Assembly: GCA_030817875.1 (NCBI GenBank)
Contig: JAUSZU010000001.1
Location: forward strand, 2,852,001 to 2,916,000
Length of the DNA stretch: 64,000 nt
Source: Flavobacterium sp. W4I14
GTDB lineage: Bacteria > Bacteroidota > Bacteroidia > Sphingobacteriales > Sphingobacteriaceae
Reading direction: 5' to 3'
The notes beneath the pieces were generated by a model. It was given only the letters and a program-made list of their open reading frames with translations. It was not told the origin of the DNA and searched no databases. The translations under genes and the position numbers were made by a program. Shown here in pieces: positions 51,364 to 60,402 of the stretch; the first letter of the stretch is position 1; every line of letters begins with the position of its first letter.

Positions 51364-52146
51364 ATGAATTTAAATTTAGACGATAAAATAATCCTCGTAA
51401 GTGGCGGTGCAAAAGGTATTGGCTCGGCAATCGTTAAAACTTTGGCTATTGAAAATGCTTTTCCCATCATTATTGGCCGTAACGAAAACGATAACCTGAA
51501 AATGCTTCAGGAAATAACAGATTTAGGCTTAAAAGCCGATTATTTTACCGCAGAGCTCACCTTGCCTGAAAGCTGTAAAACCATTGTTGATGCAATATTG
51601 GCAAAATATGGCAGAATAGATGGCTTAGTGAACAATGCTGGTGTTAATGATGGTGTTGGCCTCGAAAACGGCACTTATGAGGGTTTTATGGAATCGCTAC
51701 ATAAAAACGTGGTGCATTATTACCTTTTGGCTAAACATGCCCTACCTGCACTTAAGCAGAGCAAGGGTTCTATATTAAATATTGGTAGCAAAACTGCTGA
51801 AACCGGACAAGGTGGAACATCTGGTTATGCCGCATCGAATGGTGCCAGAAATGCTTTAACACGCGAGTGGGCAGTAGAATTATTGCCTTTTAGTATCCGT
51901 GTTAATGCGATTATTGTTGCCGAAGCCTGGACGCCGTTATACGAGAAATGGATCAACTCTTTCGAAGACCGTGATGAAAAATTGAAGAACATTACTGATA
52001 AAATCCCTTTCGAAAACAGAATGACCAGCGTGGATGAGATTGCCAGCATGGCTGTATTCTTATTATCAGATAAATCGAGCCACACTACAGGCCAACTGAT
52101 CCATGTGGATGGTGGTTATGTACACCTGGATAGGGCGCTGTTGTAA
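51364..52146 (+). CDS. SDR family oxidoreductase with Asn in place of the catalytic Lys
   Basis: A 260-residue classical short-chain dehydrogenase resembling sugar dehydrogenases (L-fucose dehydrogenase-like). Cofactor loop SGGAKGIGSA (14-22), NNAGV at 90-94, Ser142 and Tyr155. The active-site signature reads YAASN, so the Lys four residues after the Tyr is Asn159 (codon AAT). The C-terminal HTTGQLIHVDGGYVHLDRALL is normal. The gap after the UxaA gene makes co-transcription uncertain, but the three genes form a plausible sugar catabolic group. Whether the Asn is usual for this subgroup cannot be judged from this window alone. Confidence 0.82.
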   Translation: MNLNLDDKIILVSGGAKGIGSAIVKTLAIENAFPIIIGRNENDNLKMLQEITDLGLKADYFTAELTLPESCKTIVDAILAKYGRIDGLVNNAGVNDGVGLENGTYEGFMESLHKNVVHYYLLAKHALPALKQSKGSILNIGSKTAETGQGGTSGYAASNGARNALTREWAVELLPFSIRVNAIIVAEAWTPLYEKWINSFEDRDEKLKNITDKIPFENRMTSVDEIASMAVFLLSDKSSHTTGQLIHVDGGYVHLDRALL

Positions 52147-52300
52147 CAAACAGGACTTCTGAACGCACTGAAGAATCTGTTTTCAATCAATTGTCATCAC
52201 GTTGTACTTTCTCGTTTTAGCTACAAAAGCACCCGATTAGGCTACAAATAACACGTTGACCTTGCCCACATTTGATCCATCATTTATTCAAATAAAAATT

Positions 52301-53161
52301 ATGGAACATCAACAAGAAAATCAAGGTATAAATACCCCGATCGGCAATAAGGTTTGGTTTATTACAGGTGCGTCGCGTGGATTTGGGCGTGTGTGGGCAA
52401 CTGCCGCGCTGGAACGTGGCGATAAGGTAGCTGCAACAGCACGGACGCTCTCCAGTATTGCCGATCTTCAGGAAAAATACAAAGAAAATGTATTGACGTT
52501 GGAACTGGATGTGACCAATTATGATCAGGTAGAAAAAACCGTTCAACAGGCTCACAAGCATTTTGGAAGATTGGATATTGTACTAAATAATGCTGGTTAT
52601 TCGCTTGTTGGCACTATTGAAGAAGCCACCATTGACCAGGTTAAGGCCATGTACGATACCAACATTTTTGGAACAGTGGCTGTTATACAAGCAGCCATGC
52701 CTATATTACGCAAACAAAACTACGGGCACATTTTAGGTACATCGAGCAACCTTGGCCATGTTGTGTTACCCGTTATCGGTTATTACAGTTCATCTAAATG
52801 GGCATTTGAGGCTATCCATGAAAGCCTGGCAGCGGAGGTAAAATCTTTTGGGATCAAAGTAACCATTATCGAACCCGGTGCCTATGCCACAGAATTTGGA
52901 AGTCAGGCTTCTCTAAAGTTCGCTGATGGTATGGAGGTATATACAGACTTTAAAGCTCAGTTTTTTGAAGGTTTACAGCATATGGAAAGAGGTAATCCGG
53001 AGGCTACACCAGATGCGATTTTTAAAATTGTTGATACAGAAAATCCACCCTTACGTTTCTTTCTCGGCAGCCATAACTTGCCTTGGGTACGTACCGCTTA
53101 TGCAGAACGGATGGCCACTTGGGAAGCATGGGAACCAATATCGAACGCTGCACAAGGGTAA
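52301..53161 (+). CDS. SDR family oxidoreductase (classical, intact active site)
   Basis: A 286-residue short-chain dehydrogenase starting at ATG 52301 (an in-frame ATG-less extension upstream from 52256 has TTG and no family similarity). Motifs: WFITGASRGFGRVWA (NADP-type, Arg after Ser), LDVTNYDQVEKTV, NNAGYSLVG, SSNLGHVVLPVIGYYSSSKWAFEAI with Ser, Tyr and Lys. C-terminal ~50 residues form a substrate-binding extension. Likely NADPH-dependent reductase; the AraC gene 66 bp downstream may regulate it. Confidence 0.85.
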   Translation: MEHQQENQGINTPIGNKVWFITGASRGFGRVWATAALERGDKVAATARTLSSIADLQEKYKENVLTLELDVTNYDQVEKTVQQAHKHFGRLDIVLNNAGYSLVGTIEEATIDQVKAMYDTNIFGTVAVIQAAMPILRKQNYGHILGTSSNLGHVVLPVIGYYSSSKWAFEAIHESLAAEVKSFGIKVTIIEPGAYATEFGSQASLKFADGMEVYTDFKAQFFEGLQHMERGNPEATPDAIFKIVDTENPPLRFFLGSHNLPWVRTAYAERMATWEAWEPISNAAQG

Positions 53162-53181
53162 TTAAATAGAAAACCTTACCT

Positions 53182-53215
53182 ATAACCGATAAATAAAGCT
53201 TATCGGTTATATTTG
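53182..53215 (+). promoter_or_regulatory. 11-bp palindrome overlapping the promoter of the AraC gene
   Basis: ATAACCGATAA (53182-53192) and TTATCGGTTAT (53200-53210) form a perfect inverted repeat whose right arm overlaps the -7 box TATATTTG (53208-53215). The ATG follows 12 bp after the -7 box. It could be an autoregulatory operator, or a terminator hairpin for the SDR gene. Confidence 0.6.
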
Positions 53216-53226
53216 TATCATATCAT

Positions 53227-54150
53227 ATGAAAAAGGAAGATAACAGCCCCTATAAATTCAATTCCTTGTCGGAAGCACACCGGATAATGGGGCTGCCACA
53301 ACCTAAACATCCGCTTATCAGCCTGATGAATAATGAAAATCACCCGGTTGAAATGAGCGGCCAGCCAAATTCGCACGTGCTTAACTTTTGTAAAATCTCT
53401 TACAAGCCAAAATTAAGCGGCAGGCTAAAATACGGGCAGAGTTATTATGATTTTGATGAAGGTGGTTTGTTGTTTGCTGCTCCGAACCAGATTATCGGTC
53501 ATGAAAAGGATTTAGAATCAAGTGTTTGCTCATTATATACCTTATTGATCCATCCTGATTTTTTATTGTCGTACCCCATCGCCAAAAAAATCAGAAGTTA
53601 CGGTTTCTTTTCTTATTCGGCTAATGAAGCATTACACCTGTCAGAGAAAGAAAAGGCAACCATTATTGGTATTTTTAAGAGTATTGAAGAAGAATTGAAC
53701 AGCAGAATTGACGATTTTAGTCAGGATGTGATTATTACACAGATCGAATTGCTGTTGAATTACAGCAACCGTTTTTACAAACGCCAGTTTATTACGCGCA
53801 AGGTACTTAACAACGATCTTTTGCAAAAACTGGAAGAACTGTTGGAAGCTTATTTTAATGATCGAATGCCAATACTAAAGGGTTTACCAACTGTGCAGTA
53901 TCTTTCCGATCATTTAAACGTTTCGCCAAGTTATTTAAGCGATCTGCTCCGTTCGCTAACAGGACAGAACGCACAACAGCATATCCATCAAAAACTGATC
54001 GAGAAAGCAAAGGAAAAGCTATCGGGCACCAGTTTAACAGTAAGCGAAGTAGCTTACGAACTGGGCTTTGAACATTCGCAATCTTTTAACAAACTCTTTA
54101 AGGCAAAAACCAAGGTTTCCCCATTGGCATTTAGAAAAATGTTTAATTAA
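53227..54150 (+). CDS. AraC family transcriptional regulator
   Basis: A 307-residue regulator. N-terminal sensor domain (~35-160) of the AraC_N type and C-terminal double HTH: VQYLSDHLNVSPSYLSDLLRSLTGQNAQQHIHQKLIEKAKEKL and SEVAYELGFEHSQSFNKLFKAKTKVSPLAFRKMF. This form, with a preceding coiled part (LEELLEAYFNDRMPILKGLPT), is common next to SDR or oxidoreductase genes in this phylum and often controls them. The SDR gene lies directly upstream. Confidence 0.86.
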   Translation: MKKEDNSPYKFNSLSEAHRIMGLPQPKHPLISLMNNENHPVEMSGQPNSHVLNFCKISYKPKLSGRLKYGQSYYDFDEGGLLFAAPNQIIGHEKDLESSVCSLYTLLIHPDFLLSYPIAKKIRSYGFFSYSANEALHLSEKEKATIIGIFKSIEEELNSRIDDFSQDVIITQIELLLNYSNRFYKRQFITRKVLNNDLLQKLEELLEAYFNDRMPILKGLPTVQYLSDHLNVSPSYLSDLLRSLTGQNAQQHIHQKLIEKAKEKLSGTSLTVSEVAYELGFEHSQSFNKLFKAKTKVSPLAFRKMFN

Positions 54151-54214
54151 CAAAAGACAATTCTTAAGTAGCGTTTTGGTTCTCTGCACCGTATAAGCTA
54201 TAAATTAAAGCTTT

Positions 54215-54613
54215 ATGAAAAAGGTATTATTACTCCTCCTGGCTATAGCGTGCCTTTTGTATGTATCATGCAAAAAAACCGATAAAGATAATGATGGGCC
54301 TGGTGAAGTTTATGGTAAGTGGAAACTCATCGAAATGATGCAGGATCCCGGTAACGGAAGTGGCAGATATAAAAAGGTAAGCGGCCAGGCCAAATACCTT
54401 ATTCTAAGCAAATCGGCAGATAAAGCTGGTAAATTTGAAGGTGATGCCCTTCCAGATTTATTTTCATTCAGGATTTTGGACAGTGTAAAAATGGAAGTTT
54501 ACAGCAACACCTATAAGATGCCGATGATTTATCAGTATAAGGTTTCGGCAAAATCGCTACAGCTTAACCCTCCATGTTTCGAAGGTTGCGGGTACAGATT
54601 TGTAAGGGAATAA
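54215..54613 (+). CDS. Small lipoprotein, lipocalin-like (132 aa)
   Basis: Lipoprotein signal MKKVLLLLLAIACLLYVSC with Cys19, followed by a KK-rich linker and a small beta-barrel-like domain (GEVYGKWKLIEMMQDPG ... KYLILS ... FSFRILDSVKMEVYSNTYKMPMIYQYKVSAKSLQLNPPCFEGCGYRFVRE). The two late cysteines may form a disulfide. Function unknown. It ends before a bidirectional terminator. Confidence 0.72.
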   Translation: MKKVLLLLLAIACLLYVSCKKTDKDNDGPGEVYGKWKLIEMMQDPGNGSGRYKKVSGQAKYLILSKSADKAGKFEGDALPDLFSFRILDSVKMEVYSNTYKMPMIYQYKVSAKSLQLNPPCFEGCGYRFVRE

Positions 54614-54696
54614 TAATAATCCTGTAGCTAAGGTTCTTAAAAAGATTAATTTATTTGAACTTGAATTCAACAAGATCCTTCTTAAATGCGATTGTC

Positions 54697-54742
54697 CTGC
54701 TGATTCGATAGCGATCAGATCAGCAGAACATCATTCTTTTTT
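54697..54742. terminator. Bidirectional terminator between the lipoprotein and eboF
   Basis: CTGCTGAT (54697-54704) pairs with ATCAGCAG (54719-54726); downstream on the plus strand is a T run (54737-54742). It lies between two converging genes. Confidence 0.6.
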
Positions 54743-56090
54743 AAACAGTTAAACTATCCCATATCACCTGATAAACATCTGGTGCTTGTAAGGTTTTATC
54801 GATCGCCTTTGAAGTAACCAGAACAGGTTTAAATTGATCGGCTACATTAATGCTGCCATGCGATCCTTTCACCAGCGTAGCATCGAGTGGAATTACATCC
54901 ATCACGTAACGGAACCCAGCCTTTTTCCTTAAAAGTTTATAGCCTGCCCTTAATTTAGAGGTCATGAACATTTCTACGGGATCGTAGCCAGGCTTTTTAT
55001 GGATATCAACTACCCTGGCATAATCGGGGGCTTTGGCATCATCCAGCCAGAAATAATAGGTAAACCAGCTGTTTTCTTTTGCGGTAAGAACCAGATCGCC
55101 AGAACGTTCGTGATTAATGTGGTGTTTTTCCTGTTCTGCCTGATCAAGCACCAATTCAATACCAGGTACATTTTTCAATAAGGCTTTTACTTGTTCAGTT
55201 ACACTTTTATCGTTGATGTACACATGTGCTACCTGATGATCGGCCACTACAAATGCTTTCGAAGCGCCGGGATCGAGCAATTCCAGCCCTCTCTCTTCGC
55301 GGATCTGGATCAAGCCGTTTTCCCTGAACAAACGGTTAAGATGGATTGGCTTATTTACAGGTGCAATGCCATATTCGGAAAGTAAAATGATGCGCGCGCC
55401 CCTGCTTTCGTAAAAACGCACCAATTCTTCTACCACCTGATCGATTTCTTTCAGTTCTGTACTGATTTTATCCAACTCAGGGCCAAACTTTTGCAGGCAG
55501 TAGTCTAAATGTGGTAAATAAATTAGGGTAAGCGTAGGATTGTGCAGCTTTTCAGTCTCCATCGAAGCATCTGCAATCCATTTTGTTGATTTAATATTTG
55601 CGCCTGGCCCCCAGAACTGAAACAAGGGGAATTGCCCCAGTTTAGCCTGTAAATGGTCGCGTAATTCGGCAGGTTGCGAATAACAGTCGGGCAATTTACG
55701 GCCATCGGCAAGGTAATTCGGCCGTGGTGTTACCGAAAAATCGGCTGTTGAATACATGTTGTACCACCAGAACATATTGGCACAGGTAAAATTCGGATCT
55801 TCTTTTTTAGCCTGATCCCATATTTTCTCCGCATTTACCAGTTTGTTAGACTGTTTCCAGAATTTAATTTCAGCATCTGCATGATCGTACCATCCATTGC
55901 CCACAATACCATTCTCTGAAGGATATTTACCAGTGAGATAACTTGACTGCACTGCCGTTGTAACTGCCGGCAATAATGGTTCTATGGTAGTTAAATGGTT
56001 CTCTGCAATATATTGCTGAAGAAATGGCGTATGCACCCCAATTACGGAAGCAGATAAGGCTACGATATCGATAACAACGGTTTTATGCAT
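54741..56090 (-). CDS. Alkaline phosphatase family protein EboF-like (nucleotide pyrophosphatase/phosphodiesterase)
   Basis: A 449-residue phosphodiesterase of the type I nucleotide pyrophosphatase fold. Metal and nucleophile region: VVIDIVALSASVIG near the start and LPAVTTAVQSSYLTGKYPSENGIVGNGWYD (Thr nucleophile in the AVTTAVQ segment); second-site residues in LPHLDYCLQKFGP and the later VADHQVAHVYI and GSHGSINV. It closes the ebo operon, 4 bp after eboE. No signal peptide is present, so it acts in the cytoplasm, fitting a role with the EboC-F metabolite pathway. Confidence 0.83.
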   Translation of the reverse strand: MHKTVVIDIVALSASVIGVHTPFLQQYIAENHLTTIEPLLPAVTTAVQSSYLTGKYPSENGIVGNGWYDHADAEIKFWKQSNKLVNAEKIWDQAKKEDPNFTCANMFWWYNMYSTADFSVTPRPNYLADGRKLPDCYSQPAELRDHLQAKLGQFPLFQFWGPGANIKSTKWIADASMETEKLHNPTLTLIYLPHLDYCLQKFGPELDKISTELKEIDQVVEELVRFYESRGARIILLSEYGIAPVNKPIHLNRLFRENGLIQIREERGLELLDPGASKAFVVADHQVAHVYINDKSVTEQVKALLKNVPGIELVLDQAEQEKHHINHERSGDLVLTAKENSWFTYYFWLDDAKAPDYARVVDIHKKPGYDPVEMFMTSKLRAGYKLLRKKAGFRYVMDVIPLDATLVKGSHGSINVADQFKPVLVTSKAIDKTLQAPDVYQVIWDSLTV

Positions 56091-56094
56091 GTTC

Positions 56095-57306
56095 TTAAGA
56101 TTCTAATAAATTTTTAACCCAAGCCAGTTCTCTGATGATCGAATCGTTCAATGGCGCTTTTAAAGCAGTTGGCAAAACTTCCCAGGTATAAGTTTCCACT
56201 TCTAAATGCGCGGTAAAAGGCTTAGTTTTTTGCAAGTTCAATACCTCGGTAATATCCGATTGTGTAGATTGGATCAACCCCATATCTTCAACAAAAATGG
56301 GTACATGAAAATGTGCACGCCACTCCGCTATTTCAGGATTTTCACCTTCTGCGAGTGCATCTGCAAGGTCGGGATAACGCAATAGCGATCCATCATTTTT
56401 TCGTGCAATTACCTGGTGAAGATAAGTAGGTTCATCAAAACGGCCTAATTGAGCCAATACAACTGTTCTTTCCGAAACAGCTGCTGGCAATTTAGCTTTC
56501 AATGCGGCACTGATCTGTATTTTCCCAATCTGAATGCCTTTCTCCTGCAGTTCATTGATGATGGCGGTATGTGGTTCGTAACCGATTGCGAAATGACAAA
56601 CATCATAACACAAACGGATATGCATCTTGATCAGTTTTTCTGCATCTGCTGCATTTAAATCTGATTGCGCTGCAAAATAGGTTTTTCCAATTGGTAAAAG
56701 TTCCTTTTCAAACCAGTTGATAAATTCGGGACCCGATTCTAGAAAACCATCGGGTTCTGGTTCTATATCGAGATGAATGAGTTTATCTGTTTTTTTATAG
56801 ATTTTTGCTAAGCCTTCGGCGACCTCCAAAATATGCGTGCTTGCAGTAACTGTAGCTTTTTCTCTTTCCAAAGCATCCTTAAACCAAGGTTTGTAGCTTA
56901 ATGGCGAGGTCGAAATGCCCCCATCCATACCTTCCGGGATTAACTGTGAAAGAATTTCTGCTAAACGGATTGTATATTCAACGCGATCTCTCGTCGTCCA
57001 ATCGGGCGCATGTACCTGATCTTTAACCCTGGTATGATGGAAACCGCCGTATGGAAATCCGTTCATGGTAAAAACATATCCACCTTCCTGCTCGAGCCAC
57101 TGCTTAAATGTTTCCAGGTGATTTTCTTCCAACAATTCGATACTGGCGAGATTGGAAAGGCGCAAACCTATACCCATCGGTGCCTCTGGCGACAATTGGG
57201 CTTTCAATACCGGAAAACTATCTTTCAACACGGCAAAATGTGCCGTCCAGTTTTCGCCTGCATAAATGTTGGTACAGAAGGTTAAATGTCCGGAAGTTAA
57301 TTTCAT
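56095..57306 (-). CDS. eboE: Metabolite traffic protein EboE-like (TIM-barrel)
   Basis: A 403-residue xylose-isomerase-like TIM barrel protein. LTFCTNIYAGENWTAHFAVLK and PEAPMGIGLRLSN at the start, LIHLDIEPEPDGFLESG near 190-205 and MHIRLCYDVCHFAIGYE near 230-245 supply the acidic and His residues expected for metal binding. The family is known from the ebo cluster involved in export of secondary metabolites to the periplasm or outer envelope. It starts 4 bp after eboD. Confidence 0.85.
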   Translation of the reverse strand: MKLTSGHLTFCTNIYAGENWTAHFAVLKDSFPVLKAQLSPEAPMGIGLRLSNLASIELLEENHLETFKQWLEQEGGYVFTMNGFPYGGFHHTRVKDQVHAPDWTTRDRVEYTIRLAEILSQLIPEGMDGGISTSPLSYKPWFKDALEREKATVTASTHILEVAEGLAKIYKKTDKLIHLDIEPEPDGFLESGPEFINWFEKELLPIGKTYFAAQSDLNAADAEKLIKMHIRLCYDVCHFAIGYEPHTAIINELQEKGIQIGKIQISAALKAKLPAAVSERTVVLAQLGRFDEPTYLHQVIARKNDGSLLRYPDLADALAEGENPEIAEWRAHFHVPIFVEDMGLIQSTQSDITEVLNLQKTKPFTAHLEVETYTWEVLPTALKAPLNDSIIRELAWVKNLLES

Positions 57307-57309
57307 AGC

Positions 57310-58473
57310 TTAATGTTGAATAATAGCAGTTTGGTTATTTAAGATTTCGGCTGCTTGTTTTAAAATATCGGCATCAATTTCGTGAACTTCCTCTCCACTA
57401 CCCAGGCCTGTAAGTAAGGTAATGGTTAGCTCCCCGCCAAGATGCTCCCTAAATTCTTCCAGCCCCTGCAAAATTGGGCTATTACCTTCGGTAACCTGTA
57501 ACAAAGGATGCGTTAATTCGAAACCAAGTTGTTGAATCAGGCTGATTACCCTTTGTGCATCTTCAGTGCTGATCCTGCCCGATAAATTTGAATATACAGC
57601 ATCTAAGGCAATCCCCATGGCAACGGCCTCACCATGCCTCACTTCAAAATTAGTCAGATATTCTAGTTTATGGGCGCTCCAATGGCCAAAATCCAACGGA
57701 CGGGCCGAACCGTTTTCAAAAGGATCGGCACTGCGGATATGCTCCATGTGCAGTTTTGCGCATTTCCAGATCTGATAGTTCATGGCCGTTAGATCCCGCT
57801 GTGCAAGCGCCGTGGCATTTGCTTCCAGCCACTCAAAAAACCCGCGGTCTTTAATCAGTGCCACTTTAATGGCTTCGGCAATACCTGAGCGCCAATCGCG
57901 ATCAGATAAAGTGCTTAAAAACACATCATCGTTAAAAACTGCAACAGGTGGCGAAAAGGTGCCCAAAAAGTTTTTTTTATTGAAATAATTAATTCCGTTT
58001 TTCACGCCAACACCCGAATCGTTCTGCGAAAGCACAGTGCTTGGAATCCTGATGTGTTTAATACCCCGGTGCGCGACCGTTGCCGCATAGCCAACCATAT
58101 CGAGTACAGCGCCACCACCAATGGCAGCAACAAAAGAATGCCTGTCGATCCCATGAATATTGATGGCTTCCAATACCTGATCAAAATATCTGGTATCGTT
58201 TTTTACCTGTTCTCCCCCTGGGATGATCAGAATATCCTGAACCAGCTGCGTTTGAGGGTATTTTGAGAAATAGGTTTTAATCTGGGTATTAAGTTCTTTG
58301 TGTGCATTTGCTACACCTTCATCTATTACAAACAAGATTTTCTTTACTGCAACAGCCGGATTTAGGTTAACTAAAAAACTGTTCAACAGTTCGTTTTCAG
58401 GCAAAAAAAGCGATGAGGTAAAGAAAACATTGTAATTATATTGTACCGTAAAGGATTGATGTAAATGTTCCAT
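57310..58473 (-). CDS. eboD: 3-dehydroquinate synthase-like protein (EboD)
   Basis: A 387-residue sugar-phosphate cyclase. NAD-binding GGGAVLDMVGYAATVAHRG (~118-136), zinc ligands Glu in GIAEAIKVALIKD, His in LDFGHWSAHKLE and His in VRHGEAVAMGIAL. Unlike AroB of the shikimate pathway, this one sits in the ebo operon and belongs to the EboD clade by context, so its substrate may be a different sugar phosphate. It starts 28 bp after the UbiA-like gene. Confidence 0.87.
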   Translation of the reverse strand: MEHLHQSFTVQYNYNVFFTSSLFLPENELLNSFLVNLNPAVAVKKILFVIDEGVANAHKELNTQIKTYFSKYPQTQLVQDILIIPGGEQVKNDTRYFDQVLEAINIHGIDRHSFVAAIGGGAVLDMVGYAATVAHRGIKHIRIPSTVLSQNDSGVGVKNGINYFNKKNFLGTFSPPVAVFNDDVFLSTLSDRDWRSGIAEAIKVALIKDRGFFEWLEANATALAQRDLTAMNYQIWKCAKLHMEHIRSADPFENGSARPLDFGHWSAHKLEYLTNFEVRHGEAVAMGIALDAVYSNLSGRISTEDAQRVISLIQQLGFELTHPLLQVTEGNSPILQGLEEFREHLGGELTITLLTGLGSGEEVHEIDADILKQAAEILNNQTAIIQH

Positions 58474-58500
58474 ATCAATTTGAGAATGTGTGTTTGATGG

Positions 58501-59385
58501 TTAAGTAACAGCGAATAATTTAGAGAGCCACATCGATAACGGCAATAAAGCTGCAATTATAAATGCCAAAATCAGCGCATCGAAAGTTACGGCCCAGGCT
58601 GCATCCATCAAAATAAGTGAAATTACGCCAGCTTTTACCGCCCCGCCGATATTTTTACCAATAGGCTCCTTTATTGCTTTTAAAAGTGGCCTGAAAATCA
58701 TAAAGGTAAAAGGAACCAGAAACAGCAGCGACCACAGCAACCTATCGTTAACAAAAGCAAAATAAGCAATAGCGCAGATCACGATTGCATACAGAAAAGC
58801 GGCTAAATATAAATTTTTAGCATGGCCTCCGTGAACTTCGCCACGGCTGGTCATGGTGATCGAGAAAATATAGATTACTGGAATAATGGCCAAATAATAA
58901 TGACTGCAAAGCATTGCTGGCACAATACTCAAACCTAATAGCAAGTTGAACCCTCGGCATAAGCCCATATTCAAGGGACCGAAAAAAGAGTGGTGTTTAC
59001 CGAATTTATTATAAAGCAAAGCAAAAACGGCTACCAAAAGGGCTAATAATCCCGATGTTAAACTATTTAATGCAGCTAATGCAATACCGCCAAAGAGTAA
59101 CAGACTACCTAAAATCGTTGCATTTTGTAAGCTGATCTGCCCACTGGGAATAGCCCGTTCCGGACGTTCTATTTTATCCAGATCGGCATCAAAAACATCG
59201 TTAAAAACGATTCCTCCTCCATATAAACAGGCTGTTGATGCAGCCAAAAACACAATAGATAACCATGGAATGGAAAACCCACTGCTTAAAATACCAGAAA
59301 TGGCAATTCCTGCTAAAATATCGGCTACTGACGTAACAATATTGGCAGGGCGCATCATGCGCAAATAGACAATTATTTTTTTCAA
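58501..59385 (-). CDS. eboC: UbiA-like prenyltransferase (EboC)
   Basis: A 294-residue inner membrane protein with about nine helices. The first Asp-rich motif is NDVFDADLDKIERPERAIPSG (~62-82), as in UbiA. The second motif is not obvious; a SRGEVHGGHAKN stretch lies at its usual place (~185), which may mark a divergent substrate. In the ebo operon this protein is thought to attach a prenyl group to an aromatic or polyol head group. It is 4 bp after eboB. Confidence 0.85.
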   Translation of the reverse strand: MKKIIVYLRMMRPANIVTSVADILAGIAISGILSSGFSIPWLSIVFLAASTACLYGGGIVFNDVFDADLDKIERPERAIPSGQISLQNATILGSLLLFGGIALAALNSLTSGLLALLVAVFALLYNKFGKHHSFFGPLNMGLCRGFNLLLGLSIVPAMLCSHYYLAIIPVIYIFSITMTSRGEVHGGHAKNLYLAAFLYAIVICAIAYFAFVNDRLLWSLLFLVPFTFMIFRPLLKAIKEPIGKNIGGAVKAGVISLILMDAAWAVTFDALILAFIIAALLPLSMWLSKLFAVT

Positions 59386-59389
59386 TACT

Positions 59390-60376
59390 TTAGCTAATGA
59401 TGATAGATGATTTATCTGTTCTTGGCTGTTGTCCGCCTCGCAAAATGGTATTGCCCTCGAATTTCTCGGTAAGGTCTACATTTTTTTGCGCATTAAAATC
59501 GGCTTCATCCAGCTGTCCGCTCTGTGCAAATGCGGTAATCGCATTGCGGTAAGTAACCAGCTCAATCTCCTCATCGCTTAAACCACGCATTTTCATTAAA
59601 GCAGCAGTTTTTGGTACGGCCAAAGGATCGCTGATGCCCCAATCAGCAGCAGAATTTACCATAATACGCTCTGCACCGTATTGTTTTACGATTTCTACCA
59701 TGCGCTCGTTACCCATTTTAGTAAACGGATAAATGGTAAAAGCAGCCCAAAAGCCTCTATCTAAAACCTCTTTTACCGTCTCTTCATTATTATGGTCGAT
59801 AATTACGCTATAAGGATCAAGGCCATGCTCCAAAGCAATATCCATACTGCGTTGTGTACCTTTTTTCTTATCGCGGTGTGGTGTATGCACCTGAACAGGT
59901 AAACCTGCTTCCTTAGCAAGCTGAAGTTGTAATCTGTAATATTTTTCTTCGGCTGCAGTCTGATCGTCGAAGCCGATTTCGCCTATGCCAACTACGCCTT
60001 CTTTATAGATAAACATTGGCAATATTTCCATTACCTGCTCTGCCAGGCTTTCGTTATTGGCTTCTCTTGAGTTAAGACCAATGGTACAATAATGTTTAAT
60101 GCCAAATTGAGAAGAGCGGAAGCGCTCCCAGCCGATCAGGCTACTGTAATAATCTCTAAAGCTATCCAACCCGGTACGTGGCTGTCCCAGCCAAAATGCG
60201 GGTTCTATTAAAGCAACAACGCCTGCATCAGTCATCGCCTGGTAATCGTCGGTCGTTCTCGAAGTCATGTGAACATGTGGGTCGAAGAATTTCATTCCCT
60301 TTACTGCACTGATATCGAACGCTTCAGGCTCCCCCATCAATGCTTTATCTCTTTCAATTGAACTACTGCAACACAT
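59390..60376 (-). CDS. eboB: TatD-like metal-dependent hydrolase (EboB)
   Basis: A 328-residue amidohydrolase-fold protein. Metal ligands: FFDPHVHM (His-x-His), GEIGFDD (Glu), VQVHTPHRD (His), IIDHNNEE (His) and VNSAADWG (Asp region). It starts with MCCSSSIERDKALMGEP; the cysteine pair is odd but probably not a lipid signal, as no hydrophobic stretch follows. It is part of the co-directional ebo operon, 26 bp after eboA. Confidence 0.86.
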   Translation of the reverse strand: MCCSSSIERDKALMGEPEAFDISAVKGMKFFDPHVHMTSRTTDDYQAMTDAGVVALIEPAFWLGQPRTGLDSFRDYYSSLIGWERFRSSQFGIKHYCTIGLNSREANNESLAEQVMEILPMFIYKEGVVGIGEIGFDDQTAAEEKYYRLQLQLAKEAGLPVQVHTPHRDKKKGTQRSMDIALEHGLDPYSVIIDHNNEETVKEVLDRGFWAAFTIYPFTKMGNERMVEIVKQYGAERIMVNSAADWGISDPLAVPKTAALMKMRGLSDEEIELVTYRNAITAFAQSGQLDEADFNAQKNVDLTEKFEGNTILRGGQQPRTDKSSIIIS

Positions 60377-60402
60377 ATATTTCTATTTTGAATTTCTAAT
60401 GG

